Position numbers and translations under genes: made by a program. A DNA stretch of 64,000 nucleotides, taken from contig JAIDUB010000110.1 in assembly GCA_029060405.1 (NCBI GenBank), positions 1 to 64,000 on the forward strand, given 5' to 3'. Positions 1 through 7,825 of the stretch are shown in pieces; the stretch's first letter is position 1; each line of letters opens with the position of its first letter. A model generated the notes under the pieces. It was not told the origin of the DNA. It saw only the letters and a program-made list of their open reading frames with translations, and ran no database searches. The DNA is from Duncaniella sp. GTDB lineage: Bacteria > Bacteroidota > Bacteroidia > Bacteroidales > Muribaculaceae.

Positions 1-75
1 GGGCGTTTAGCTCAGCTGGTTCAGAGCATCTGCCTTACAAGCAGAGGGTCGGGGGTTCGAATCCCTCAACGCCCA
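1..75 (+). tRNA. tRNA-Val (anticodon TAC)
   Basis: The sequence folds as a complete cloverleaf: a 7-bp acceptor stem gggcgtt/aacgccc, an anticodon loop CTTACAA giving anticodon TAC (valine), a T-loop ttcgaat and discriminator A. CCA is not encoded. It begins at the first base of the window, so its promoter lies outside. A near-identical second copy follows 34 bp downstream, and both probably belong to one transcript. Confidence 0.96.
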
Positions 76-109
76 CTCAGCAATTACCTAAGTCTCGAAG
101 CAATGAAAC

Positions 110-184
110 GGGCGTTTAGCTCAGCTGGTTCAGAGCATCTGCCTTACAAGCAGAGGGTCGGGGGTTCGAATCCCTCAGCGCCCA
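110..184 (+). tRNA. tRNA-Val (anticodon TAC), second copy
   Basis: This copy is identical to the upstream tRNA-Val except for one acceptor-stem base (agcgccc instead of aacgccc), which turns one pair into a T-G wobble. The anticodon is again TAC. A terminator hairpin follows directly, so the two tRNAs look like the end of a tRNA transcription unit. Confidence 0.96.
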
Positions 185-191
185 CAACAAG

Positions 192-224
192 TCACCGACA
201 CAATCCCGTGCCGGTGATTTTTTT
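192..224 (+). terminator. Rho-independent terminator after tRNA-Val pair
   Basis: Inverted arms TCACCG and CGGTGA enclose a short loop and are followed by a run of seven T residues. The position directly after the second tRNA fits transcript termination. Confidence 0.8.
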
Positions 225-311
225 GGCGTAACCCGGTCGCCCACCCCGGGTGGCGAGCACCCGGGGCTATAAAGATCACCACCCCTCCGGCGTATATCAC
301 AAGCGGTTAAG

Positions 312-738
312 AATCAATCCGGTAGGGACGCTCACTTGGGAGCGTCCGGCGCCGTAATCGGCTTGCCGCTTCGCTACGCGAAGAATGGTGCGCGACGAGG
401 GTGGCCGATGATGTGCGACGATGGCGGGGGATGGTGCGCGGCAAGGGCGAGGAGTGGATGAGAGCCGAAGGCACGAGGTTGTTTCACGGGTGCAAGCCCG
501 TGGAGAGCAGAACGAATGCATACCTCATCGTGGGCTGCGGAGCTGCGATGTCGTAAGGGCGGTCAAACAACATCTCAGCTCCGCAGCTCAATTTGTAAGT
601 GGCGCTTGTCCGCGGGCTTCACCCGCGGTTTGCTACAACGACGGACTTCCAGCCCTCAATTTGAAGCGGTTGACCACTACGAAATTACCATTTTGCTCTG
701 CCGGACGCTCCCGAGTGAGCGTCCCTACCGGATTGATT
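312..738. repeat. MITE-like palindromic element with 38-bp terminal inverted repeats
   Basis: Bases 312-349 and 701-738 are inverted copies that differ at one position out of 38. Each arm is itself a hairpin (GGACGCTC/GAGCGTCC). Inside are further hairpins: CACGGG/CCCGTG near 485-502, a 17-bp stem at 534-551/570-587, and CCGCGGG/CCCGCGG near 610-628. No convincing gene lies inside; the ORFs in the track at 297-888 follow the repeats. The ends GTAGGGACGC and a 16-bp internal block are shared with the element at 7557-7739. This accounts for most of the gene-free stretch 185-934. Confidence 0.7.
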
Positions 739-838
739 ATTAGGCCGTTTAATGATTTCACCCCGGAGGGGTCGACATCTGACTATTCTCATTTTTCCAT
801 TCTACAAAGGCGTGGGGTAGTTAAATATAGTTTACCGA

Positions 839-870
839 TTTGCCGGAACGGGCGGGATTTTGTAATTTTG
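839..870 (+). promoter_or_regulatory. Bacteroidetes-type promoter for the NhaC-like antiporter
   Basis: TTTG at 839-842, a 20-bp spacer and TAATTTTG at 863-870 match the Bacteroidetes -33/-7 consensus. The predicted transcript start near 876 leaves a leader of about 60 nt before the TTG start codon. Confidence 0.7.
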
Positions 871-934
871 CAGTCTATTTCGCGATAAAGACAGAATTTC
901 CAATATTTTTTACCTAAGGTACAAACTTCATACA

Positions 935-2413
935 TTGAAAATATTCACGCCTTTCGCGCCATGGAGGCGCCCTTCCCTCTTTATTTCCGTTCTCCCCATA
1001 GCCACTCTGCTGGGAACCTTACTGATAATACTCTGCTTTGCAGGAGCTGACGCAATCTCGCAGTACAGCACCGAGGCTCTGCTGGGCAGTGCGATACTGT
1101 CGGTATCGCTGGCCGCCATGACCGGATGCCTCAGCCGCCGCGGCATGACGGTGGGATTCCGCCGCAGCGCCCGTCAGGTTCTCCCCGCAGTGCCCATGCT
1201 CATATTTATCGCTACCGTGTCGACCACATGGATGCTCTCGGGCGTAGTACCTACGCTTATCGACTATGGCATAAGCATTATAAACCCCACCCTGTTTCTG
1301 ATGACCACCTGCGTGGTGTGTGCCGTAATATCGGTGCTCACAGGCAGTTCATGGAGCACGATCGCCACTATAGGTGTGGCATTCATGGGCATAGGCACGG
1401 TGATGGGCTTCAGCGCGGGATGGATAGCGGGAGCCATTATCTCGGGCGCGTATTTCGGCGACAAGGTATCGGCGCTGAGCGACACCACCGTGGTGGCGTC
1501 AAGCACATGCGGTGTGGACCTTTTCGATCACATACGTTATCTGATGATCACGGCGATTCCGTCGATGGGAATAGCGCTGATTGTGTTCACGATGGTAGGC
1601 GTGTTCACCAACGCCACTCCCGACGCCACATCGGCCGATATTCTCCATCACCTTGAGGCGACATTTGAGATTTCACCCAAGATATTGATAATTCCCGTAG
1701 TCACCGCTGCCATGATAATGCTGCGCGTGCCCACGCTGCTGACGCTCGCCCTGAGTTCGGCCATGGGACTCGCGGGCATCTTCATATTCCAGCCGCAGCT
1801 TGTGGCGCAGCTCATGAGCGAAACCGCCGACGCAAGCTACCTGAATCTCACGGGCAATATATTATGGAGCGAGACATCCATGTCGACGGGCTACGAACTG
1901 CTCGACAACTTGGTTACCACCGGAGGCATCACCGGCATGCTGCCTACGGTAGCGCTGGTGCTTTGCGCCATGACTTTCGGCACGGCCATGATAGGTACAG
2001 GAATGCTTGAGCGCATAACGCAGGCATTCACAAGCCGCCTGCGCCGCCGCGCATCGATAGTGGGAGCTACGGTGGGTAGCGGCCTGTTTCTCAACAGCTG
2101 TACCGCCGACCAATACCTGTCAATCATCATAGGCGGCAACATGTACCGCAACTTGTATCGCCGCTACGGCATGGAGCCGCGGCTGCTGAGCCGTACGCTC
2201 GAGGATTCGGTATCGGTGACATCGGTGCTGATACCGTGGAATTCCTGCGGTGTCACTCAGTCGATGGTGCTGGGAGTGCCCACGCTCGTCTACCTCCCCT
2301 ACTGCGTGTTCAATTACCTCTCTCCCGTCATGTCGCTCGCCGTGGCGATCACCGGCTTCAAGATCCACAGCGCCGTGACCTCGGCCATGCGCCACGCAGT
2401 AGCCCGCGCCTGA
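935..2413 (+). CDS. Na+/H+ antiporter, NhaC family
   Basis: This 492-residue polytopic inner-membrane protein probably exchanges protons for sodium and supports pH and sodium homeostasis. The family signature GAYFGDKVSALSDTT lies at about residues 171-185, inside a chain of hydrophobic segments spread over the whole length. The start is TTG; the nearby ATG at 961 is out of frame, and a good promoter sits at 839-870. The gene is monocistronic and ends at a strong bidirectional terminator facing ansA. The exact substrate (plain Na+/H+ or a malate/lactate-coupled variant, both known in this family) cannot be read from the sequence. Confidence 0.88.
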   Translation: MKIFTPFAPWRRPSLFISVLPIATLLGTLLIILCFAGADAISQYSTEALLGSAILSVSLAAMTGCLSRRGMTVGFRRSARQVLPAVPMLIFIATVSTTWMLSGVVPTLIDYGISIINPTLFLMTTCVVCAVISVLTGSSWSTIATIGVAFMGIGTVMGFSAGWIAGAIISGAYFGDKVSALSDTTVVASSTCGVDLFDHIRYLMITAIPSMGIALIVFTMVGVFTNATPDATSADILHHLEATFEISPKILIIPVVTAAMIMLRVPTLLTLALSSAMGLAGIFIFQPQLVAQLMSETADASYLNLTGNILWSETSMSTGYELLDNLVTTGGITGMLPTVALVLCAMTFGTAMIGTGMLERITQAFTSRLRRRASIVGATVGSGLFLNSCTADQYLSIIIGGNMYRNLYRRYGMEPRLLSRTLEDSVSVTSVLIPWNSCGVTQSMVLGVPTLVYLPYCVFNYLSPVMSLAVAITGFKIHSAVTSAMRHAVARA

Positions 2414-2440
2414 GCCTGACATGATGAGACATATCAACAC

Positions 2441-2478
2441 AAAACGGGGCGGACTTCTCGCGGAGTCCGCCCCGTTTT
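2441..2478. terminator. Bidirectional terminator between antiporter and ansA
   Basis: A perfect 15-bp stem, AAAACGGGGCGGACT/AGTCCGCCCCGTTTT, has an A-run on one side and a T-run on the other. It can terminate both converging genes. Confidence 0.9.
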
Positions 2479-2498
2479 ATCGGGTGTTACAAGGATTT

Positions 2499-3539
2499 TC
2501 AATCAGCGGTCATCTCGCCTACCATAGGCACGGTGAGATAATTCTTGATGTCGGCTGCCGAGAGGCCTGAGCCGAGAAGATACATCATCTTTGTCACGGC
2601 AGCCTCGATGGTGATGTCGTAGCCCGAGATCACGCCGGCCTTGGTGAGCATGTCGCCGGTGTAGTAGCGCTTCGACTCGTCTCCGCCGTTGAGGCACTGG
2701 GTCACGTTGTAGAGTATCAGTCCGCGGCTTGCGGCATCGGCCACAGCGTCGAGGAACCACTGCTCGGTGGGCGCATTGCCGGCGCCGAAGGTGCGGAGTA
2801 TCACAGCCTTGATGCCCGGAGTGGCAAGCTGAGCCTTAACGACGTCCTCGGTGATACCGGGATAGAGCCAGAGCACGAGGATATTGGGATCCATCGAGTA
2901 GAAAGGCTCGAGAGGCAGGGCGGTGTCGTGACGCATCAGGTAAGGCTTGGCGTAATTGATATGGAGGTCGATAGTGCCGAGCACGGGGTAGTTGAAGCTC
3001 TTGAAGGCGTGGAAACCTGTTGAGGTGAACTTGGTGGAGCGGCATCCGCGCACGATGTAGTCCTGAAAAGCGATGACCACTTCCTGAATCATCGGGTCGC
3101 CGTTCTCGTCCTTGGCGGCTGCCACTTCGAGGGCCGAGATGAGGTTTTCGGTACCGTCCTCACGGGTGTCGCCGATAGGAAGCTGCGAACCGGTGATGAC
3201 CACAGGCTTGCGGAGGTTGCGGAGCATGAAGCTCAGCGCCGAAGCTGTATAGGCCATGGTGTCGGTGCCGTGGAGCACTACGAAGCCGTCAAATTCATCG
3301 TAGCGGTCGGCGATATCCTTCACTATCTGATTCCAGTAGGTGGGATTCATGTTTGACGAATCGATAGGCTGCGGGAACTGGACGCTTTCGATATCGTAAC
3401 CGAGATTACCTACCTTGGGCACATTGTCCATGAGGTGTGAGAAGTCAAAGGGCTGGAGACCGTCGGGGGTCTCGACCATACCGATTGTACCACCGGTATA
3501 GATTATAAGTATTCGGGGGCGATTAGTTGTAGTTGCCAT
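2499..3539 (-). CDS. ansA: Type I (cytoplasmic) L-asparaginase
   Basis: The enzyme hydrolyses asparagine to aspartate and ammonia. The threonine nucleophile motif TGGTIG is at residues 15-20, DSSN at 60-63 and HGTDTM at 90-95, which gives both catalytic threonine clusters of the asparaginase family. There is no signal peptide, and the length of 346 residues fits the cytoplasmic type I enzymes. It is the last gene of a minus-strand series glsA, MFS carrier, ansA, which suggests joint use of glutamine and asparagine. The gap to the MFS gene holds a short tandem repeat. No clear promoter was seen directly upstream, so read-through from the MFS gene is possible. Confidence 0.95.
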   Translation of the reverse strand: MATTTNRPRILIIYTGGTIGMVETPDGLQPFDFSHLMDNVPKVGNLGYDIESVQFPQPIDSSNMNPTYWNQIVKDIADRYDEFDGFVVLHGTDTMAYTASALSFMLRNLRKPVVITGSQLPIGDTREDGTENLISALEVAAAKDENGDPMIQEVVIAFQDYIVRGCRSTKFTSTGFHAFKSFNYPVLGTIDLHINYAKPYLMRHDTALPLEPFYSMDPNILVLWLYPGITEDVVKAQLATPGIKAVILRTFGAGNAPTEQWFLDAVADAASRGLILYNVTQCLNGGDESKRYYTGDMLTKAGVISGYDITIEAAVTKMMYLLGSGLSAADIKNYLTVPMVGEMTAD

Positions 3540-3564
3540 AATTTGTTTGTTTTATGAGTTATTA

Positions 3565-3622
3565 TTTATGAATCATGAATTATGAATCATGAATCATGAA
3601 TTATGAATCATGAATCATGAAT
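3565..3622. repeat. Short tandem repeat (ATGAATC-type units)
   Basis: The units tatgaatcatgaat and atgaatc are repeated about eight times, almost without interruption, between the stop of the MFS gene and the start of ansA. Copy number at such a tract can vary through replication slippage. On the ansA strand it lies in the untranslated leader. Confidence 0.8.
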
Positions 3623-3631
3623 CTAAGAAAT

Positions 3632-4912
3632 TTATTCGTAGTAGTTCTTGCTCATGCCGAATACGAAGTGGTTGGCGCGGAGCACTACAAACAGGAGCAC
3701 TATGGCCGATGCTATACCTACGAATATGAAGGGGAACATGGTCGAGGTGGTGTTGAAGATCTTCTGACCGGCACCGATTATTACGGGAACGAGCGAGATA
3801 GCCACATAGTTGGCCACCTGCAGATAGGCGAGCGAGAGGGTCGACTTGCTGTCGGAGGTAACCACTTCGGTAGCCTTGGTGTAGAAGATAGGCTGGGCGA
3901 TACCGTTGCCGAGACCGCAAAGGGCGGCAGCGATGATATAGATCACGGTTGAACCGGGCACGAAGATGAAGAGGGCGAAACTGCCTACAATCATTGCGGT
4001 GGCAGCGATAAAGGTAGTCTTACGGAACATCTTCATCACGGGAGTAAGAGCCAGACCTACCACAAACATGGCGAAGTAGAATACCGAGGTCATGGTAGAG
4101 GCCGATTCGGCATCGATCCACTTGAAGTTAGGAAGATAGTAGGATGGAATACAGGTTGCGAACACGAAGAAGAAGTAAGCGAGAAGCAACCAGATAGTGC
4201 GTCCTACGTAGAATCCACCCTTTACAGTCTGACCCTTGGTAGAGAAACCGTCGGCATCCACTGCGGGGATAGTGGCAGGAGTCTGGGTCTTTGCAGCAGC
4301 CTCGGCAGCGGCTTCGGGAGCGGGCTGATCGTAGTCGCTCTGCGGAATCTTACGCAGGAAGGGAATAAGGATCAGCGAAAGAAGCGGGAGCAGATACACG
4401 AGGAAGGGAAGGTGCCAGCTCTTGGCGGCGAGGAAGCCTACCACGAAAGTAGCGAGCACGAGAGCTACGTTACCGATAGCCGAAATAATACCCATCTGTT
4501 TCATACGGTATTTGCCGGTGAAAACGTCGGCGATAAGACCGGTCGAGAACGGGAGGATAAGACCGCAGCCGGCACCGAGAAGGCAGCTGAGAAGGATCAG
4601 CATATTCAATGAACTCGAGAAGATCGAGAGCGCGCCGGCGGCAATATAGAGCACCGTACCGGCTGTGATTACAGCAATCTTGTGTTTCGACTCCGAAAGT
4701 TTTCCTGACAGGAGCACGAAGGGGATAATCACGAGGTTGGGCAACACGGTGAGAAGCTGGATCTTGAAATCGGTTGCATCGTGAAATATCTCATGAAGCT
4801 GACCCTCGATAGGGGTAACGGCCAGACCCGGAAGATCGACTGCGAGTGAAAGTGACCATATTGCGAGGACTACCATCATCGAGATGGTGCCTTTTCCTGT
4901 TTGAACTTGCAT
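3632..4912 (-). CDS. Major facilitator superfamily transporter
   Basis: About twelve hydrophobic segments are spread through 427 residues, with a hydrophilic central loop rich in Ala, Pro and Glu (roughly residues 200-235), as in MFS carriers. The ORF track starts at 4966, but that extension would run across a strong hairpin (4947-4975). The ATG at 4912 (protein start MQVQTGKG) is therefore preferred. Lying between glutaminase and asparaginase genes, it is a candidate importer or exporter of Gln, Asn, Glu or Asp. The substrate is an inference from context only. Confidence 0.82.
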   Translation of the reverse strand: MQVQTGKGTISMMVVLAIWSLSLAVDLPGLAVTPIEGQLHEIFHDATDFKIQLLTVLPNLVIIPFVLLSGKLSESKHKIAVITAGTVLYIAAGALSIFSSSLNMLILLSCLLGAGCGLILPFSTGLIADVFTGKYRMKQMGIISAIGNVALVLATFVVGFLAAKSWHLPFLVYLLPLLSLILIPFLRKIPQSDYDQPAPEAAAEAAAKTQTPATIPAVDADGFSTKGQTVKGGFYVGRTIWLLLAYFFFVFATCIPSYYLPNFKWIDAESASTMTSVFYFAMFVVGLALTPVMKMFRKTTFIAATAMIVGSFALFIFVPGSTVIYIIAAALCGLGNGIAQPIFYTKATEVVTSDSKSTLSLAYLQVANYVAISLVPVIIGAGQKIFNTTSTMFPFIFVGIASAIVLLFVVLRANHFVFGMSKNYYE

Positions 4913-4946
4913 ATTGTTGAAATTTTTGTGAGGTTGATGTTTATTC

Positions 4947-4975
4947 CGGGAATCGGTGGTGAGCACCGATTCCCG
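4947..4975 (-). promoter_or_regulatory. Intercistronic hairpin between glsA and the MFS gene
   Basis: A perfect 12-bp stem, CGGGAATCGGTG/CACCGATTCCCG, with a 5-nt loop lies in the 106-bp gap. Only a weak T-rich tail follows on the minus strand. It could act as a partial terminator or as an mRNA stability element that sets the ratio of the two products. Confidence 0.55.
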
Positions 4976-5018
4976 AAACGGATATATTTAATTATTATGA
5001 AAGTTAAGACCTTTGTTA

Positions 5019-5984
5019 TCAGTCGGTCACAGTCACGCGGTCACCGTTAAACACACCGAGGTCGAGTTTCTTCATCACTGCTTTTACAGCGGCCTGAGCC
5101 TTGACGGAGTTTCCTGCTTCGTCCAATGGAGGAGCAAACGCCGCGATACCCATCACGCCGGGCATCACGCCAAGCACACCGCCGCCTACACCGCTCTTGG
5201 CAGGGATACCTGAGGTATAGAGCCAGTCACCTGTATTCTGATAGAAACCTACGCTCGAGATGAGTGTGGTGATTTTCGGTGCAAGTTCTTTATCAAACAC
5301 CTGTTCTTTGGTTACGGGATTAAGACCACCGTTGGCAATAGTGCCTGCGCAGATGGCGAGCTGTTCGGCCGTGATACCTACCGAGCACTGGCGGGTATAG
5401 AGGTCGAGACTCATGGGCACGTCGTCGTAGATACGGTTATAGTTCTTGAGCAGCCAAGCGATAGCGCGGTTGTTGAAGTTGGTTTCACTCTCGGAGCGGT
5501 AAAGCTCGTCGAGCACCTGAGCCTCGCTGCCGCAGAGGGCTGCTATATTGTTGATGATAGCTTCCCATTTGCCCCACGAATCACCCTTGGGCTCTACCAT
5601 GGAGCATGCGGTGATGGCACCGGCATTTACGAGCGGCGTGGAGGGATGATCGTTTTCGAGAAGGATTGCGAAAATCGAGTTGAAAGGAAGACCGGTAGCG
5701 TCGGCACCTATCTGCTTGAGCACTGCATCTGCACCGTGCTGCTTCAGCACAAGGATGGCGGTGAGCACTTTCGATACTGATTCGATACCGAATTTGTAGG
5801 AGGTATCGCCCACTGAATAAGTGGTTCCGTCGAGAAGCGTCACGCTGATACCGAACAGATTCGGGTCAATGTTGGCGAGGAACGGAATGTAGTCAGCATT
5901 GTGACCTCCGGTAATGCCTTTACTCTCGGCATAGGCTTCATCTACAGCGGCTTTGATCTGCGCTTTGGTGATTGTCTTGTCCAT
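5019..5984 (-). CDS. glsA: Glutaminase A
   Basis: The enzyme hydrolyses glutamine to glutamate and ammonia in the cytoplasm. The 321-residue length and the serine-dependent, beta-lactamase-like fold motif SVSK (Ser69 to Lys72) match the glutaminase family, as does the block LENDHPSTPLVNAGAI downstream of it. It is the first gene of the minus-strand glsA, MFS, ansA series and is divergent from a porin gene. In other gut bacteria glutaminase can feed acid resistance, but no glutamate decarboxylase or GABA antiporter is present here, so a catabolic role is more likely. The symbol should not be confused with the glycine-lipid glsA found near 28.5 kb. Confidence 0.96.
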   Translation of the reverse strand: MDKTITKAQIKAAVDEAYAESKGITGGHNADYIPFLANIDPNLFGISVTLLDGTTYSVGDTSYKFGIESVSKVLTAILVLKQHGADAVLKQIGADATGLPFNSIFAILLENDHPSTPLVNAGAITACSMVEPKGDSWGKWEAIINNIAALCGSEAQVLDELYRSESETNFNNRAIAWLLKNYNRIYDDVPMSLDLYTRQCSVGITAEQLAICAGTIANGGLNPVTKEQVFDKELAPKITTLISSVGFYQNTGDWLYTSGIPAKSGVGGGVLGVMPGVMGIAAFAPPLDEAGNSVKAQAAVKAVMKKLDLGVFNGDRVTVTD

Positions 5985-6229
5985 ACGTAATAATTTGTTT
6001 GTTTGTATTTTGTTGTTGGGTTACATTCTGTAAGTACAACGGCGGAGGAATTAAAATGTTCACAAATAACACGTTGAAATTAACGGATGAATGTAAAAAT
6101 CGTGCATATGGCCATCAGAACGGGGTTTTACAAAAAAATTGTCACTGCAAAAAATCAAAATGCACGCAACGATTGTATATATTATATAATGTTTCACGAA
6201 ATCAGTAACAAACAAATCTATTAACTCTT

Positions 6230-7504
6230 ATGAACAAGCATCTCCTGATGGTTGCACTTCTGGCAACCGGCGGTATCCTCGGGGCATCGGCCCAGCGCGA
6301 CAACCGCCTTCACGAGACCGGTGTGGTATCGGTGGTCAATAACGATACTGCCGATGTGGCTCATGTAGAAAAAACGTTTAAATCAGTGGCTCCCGTTTCG
6401 CCTAAGGAAAACGGTCTGCCACGTTTTGCAATCGTGGGTAAAGACCGGCAGTTTTATGTAGGTATCGGCGCCCAGTTCTTGGGCGAGGCCGTATATGACT
6501 TCGGCAACAATGTGGGCTCCCCCACTCTGTTCACCCCGTCGGCTTTCACGCCTGCGACTCCCGGCAACGGCTCGGGACTCGGATTCGGCTGGCAGACATC
6601 ATCAATCTACGCCAACTTCGTGGCTATGCCGGGAAGCGACAATCAGGTAGGCCTGTTCTTCAAAGCCAATTTCCTTGGAAATAACAATAGTTTTAATGTA
6701 TATCACTTCTATGCCAAATACCGTGGCCTTACCGTAGGTTACACCACGAGCCTGTTCAGCGACGGCGCCGCCGAGCCTATGACCATAGATTTCGAGGGGC
6801 CTAACGGCTATCCTTACACCACGCTGTTTACCGCCTACTGGACTCAGAATTTCAACAAGAACTGGAGCGGCGCCATAGGTATCGATGCCCCCGCCACCTC
6901 GCTTACCACCAATGAATATACCTCGGCAGTCAAGGCACGCACGCCCTCGATACCTCTTTACGTGCAGTATGCGTGGGCCGGAGGTAACTCCCACGTGCGC
7001 CTGTCGGGCATCGTGCGCCCCATGCAATATCGCGATACGCGCAACGGCCGCAACCACGGGCTTGCCGGAATGGGCGTGCAGCTTTCAGGCATGTCGGCGG
7101 TAGCCGGACCTCTCTCCGTGCAGTTCAACGCCGCTTACGGACGTGGCATCGGTTCTTATATTCAGGATGATGAAGGCCTCGGGCTCGACGCCGTGGCAGT
7201 GGGTAACGACGGTGACATGAAAATGGTAAAGACACTCGGGGTGACAGGCGGTCTTAACTGTGCCATAACTTCCCGCCTCAGCTCCAATGTGGTCTACAGC
7301 CACGTCACCAACTGGCTTCCTGACGGAGCCGACGTAGCTGCGGGTAAATATAAGGCCGGTGACTATGTAGCAGCCAACCTTATTTATAACGTCAACAAAT
7401 TCGTATCGGCCGGAGTGGAATATGACTACGGATTGCGCAAGTCAGTCGACGGCTCTAAAATCCACGTAAACCGCATTCAGGCTCAGATCGCCGTGACATT
7501 CTAA
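6230..7504 (+). CDS. Outer-membrane beta-barrel porin (DcaP-like)
   Basis: The 424-residue protein begins with a signal peptide ending near residue 21 (GASAQ). The mature part is a series of alternating amphipathic strands rich in Tyr, Phe, Asn and Gly, and it ends in the aromatic terminus IAVTF typical of outer-membrane barrels. Residues 65-110 (FAIVGKDRQFYVGIGAQFLGE) resemble the start of DcaP-type porins. The gene is divergent from glsA, with 245 bp between them, so it may supply amino acids or organic acids to that pathway. This link is inferred from position. The 3' end faces the repeat element at 7557. Confidence 0.72.
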   Translation: MNKHLLMVALLATGGILGASAQRDNRLHETGVVSVVNNDTADVAHVEKTFKSVAPVSPKENGLPRFAIVGKDRQFYVGIGAQFLGEAVYDFGNNVGSPTLFTPSAFTPATPGNGSGLGFGWQTSSIYANFVAMPGSDNQVGLFFKANFLGNNNSFNVYHFYAKYRGLTVGYTTSLFSDGAAEPMTIDFEGPNGYPYTTLFTAYWTQNFNKNWSGAIGIDAPATSLTTNEYTSAVKARTPSIPLYVQYAWAGGNSHVRLSGIVRPMQYRDTRNGRNHGLAGMGVQLSGMSAVAGPLSVQFNAAYGRGIGSYIQDDEGLGLDAVAVGNDGDMKMVKTLGVTGGLNCAITSRLSSNVVYSHVTNWLPDGADVAAGKYKAGDYVAANLIYNVNKFVSAGVEYDYGLRKSVDGSKIHVNRIQAQIAVTF

Positions 7505-7556
7505 ACCGGCCACAACTATACCATTATCCCAAATTAAAACACTGTATAACAACTTA

Positions 7557-7739
7557 GTAGGGACGCGATTCATCGCGTCCGCAGCGAAAACAGGAATTGA
7601 ATAAATGTAATTTCCGACAGAACATAATTCGCAGTGACAACATGTGGTGAATTTTGATGACGCATATTCAATCCATGTTGTCAAGGCGGACGCGATATAA
7701 TCGGCTTGCCGCTTTGCTCGCAAAGAATCGCGTCCCTAC
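7557..7739. repeat. Palindromic repeat element (GTAGGGACGC family)
   Basis: The element begins GTAGGGACGC and ends with its inverted copy GCGTCCCTAC. It contains a perfect hairpin GGACGCGAT/ATCGCGTCC at 7561-7580, a second copy of the same arms enclosing 7697-7726, and inverted arms GACAACATG/CATGTTGTC near 7635 and 7680. The block AATCGGCTTGCCGCTT at 7699-7714 is identical to 356-371 in the first element. The hairpin after it reads CTTTGC/GCAAAG here and CTTCGC/GCGAAG there, a compensatory change. It occupies most of the 320-bp gap 7505-7825. Confidence 0.7.
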
Positions 7740-7764
7740 CACCCAGCGACTCAAGATATTACAC

Positions 7765-7800
7765 CGAAAGCGGCAGCCGGGGATACGGTTGCCGCTTTCG
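7765..7800. terminator. Hairpin between converging porin and lipoprotein genes
   Basis: The arms CGAAAGCGGCA and TGCCGCTTTCG form an 11-bp stem between two converging genes. Neither side has a long T-run, so it is only a probable terminator. Confidence 0.5.
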
Positions 7801-7825
7801 ATGTATTACGTAGGGTAATGTGTTA

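Noticed and set aside
421-888. 155-residue ORF after the tRNA-Val genes
   Set aside because: It runs through inverted repeats on both sides, has no family pattern, and repeats the same hairpin sequence in translation.
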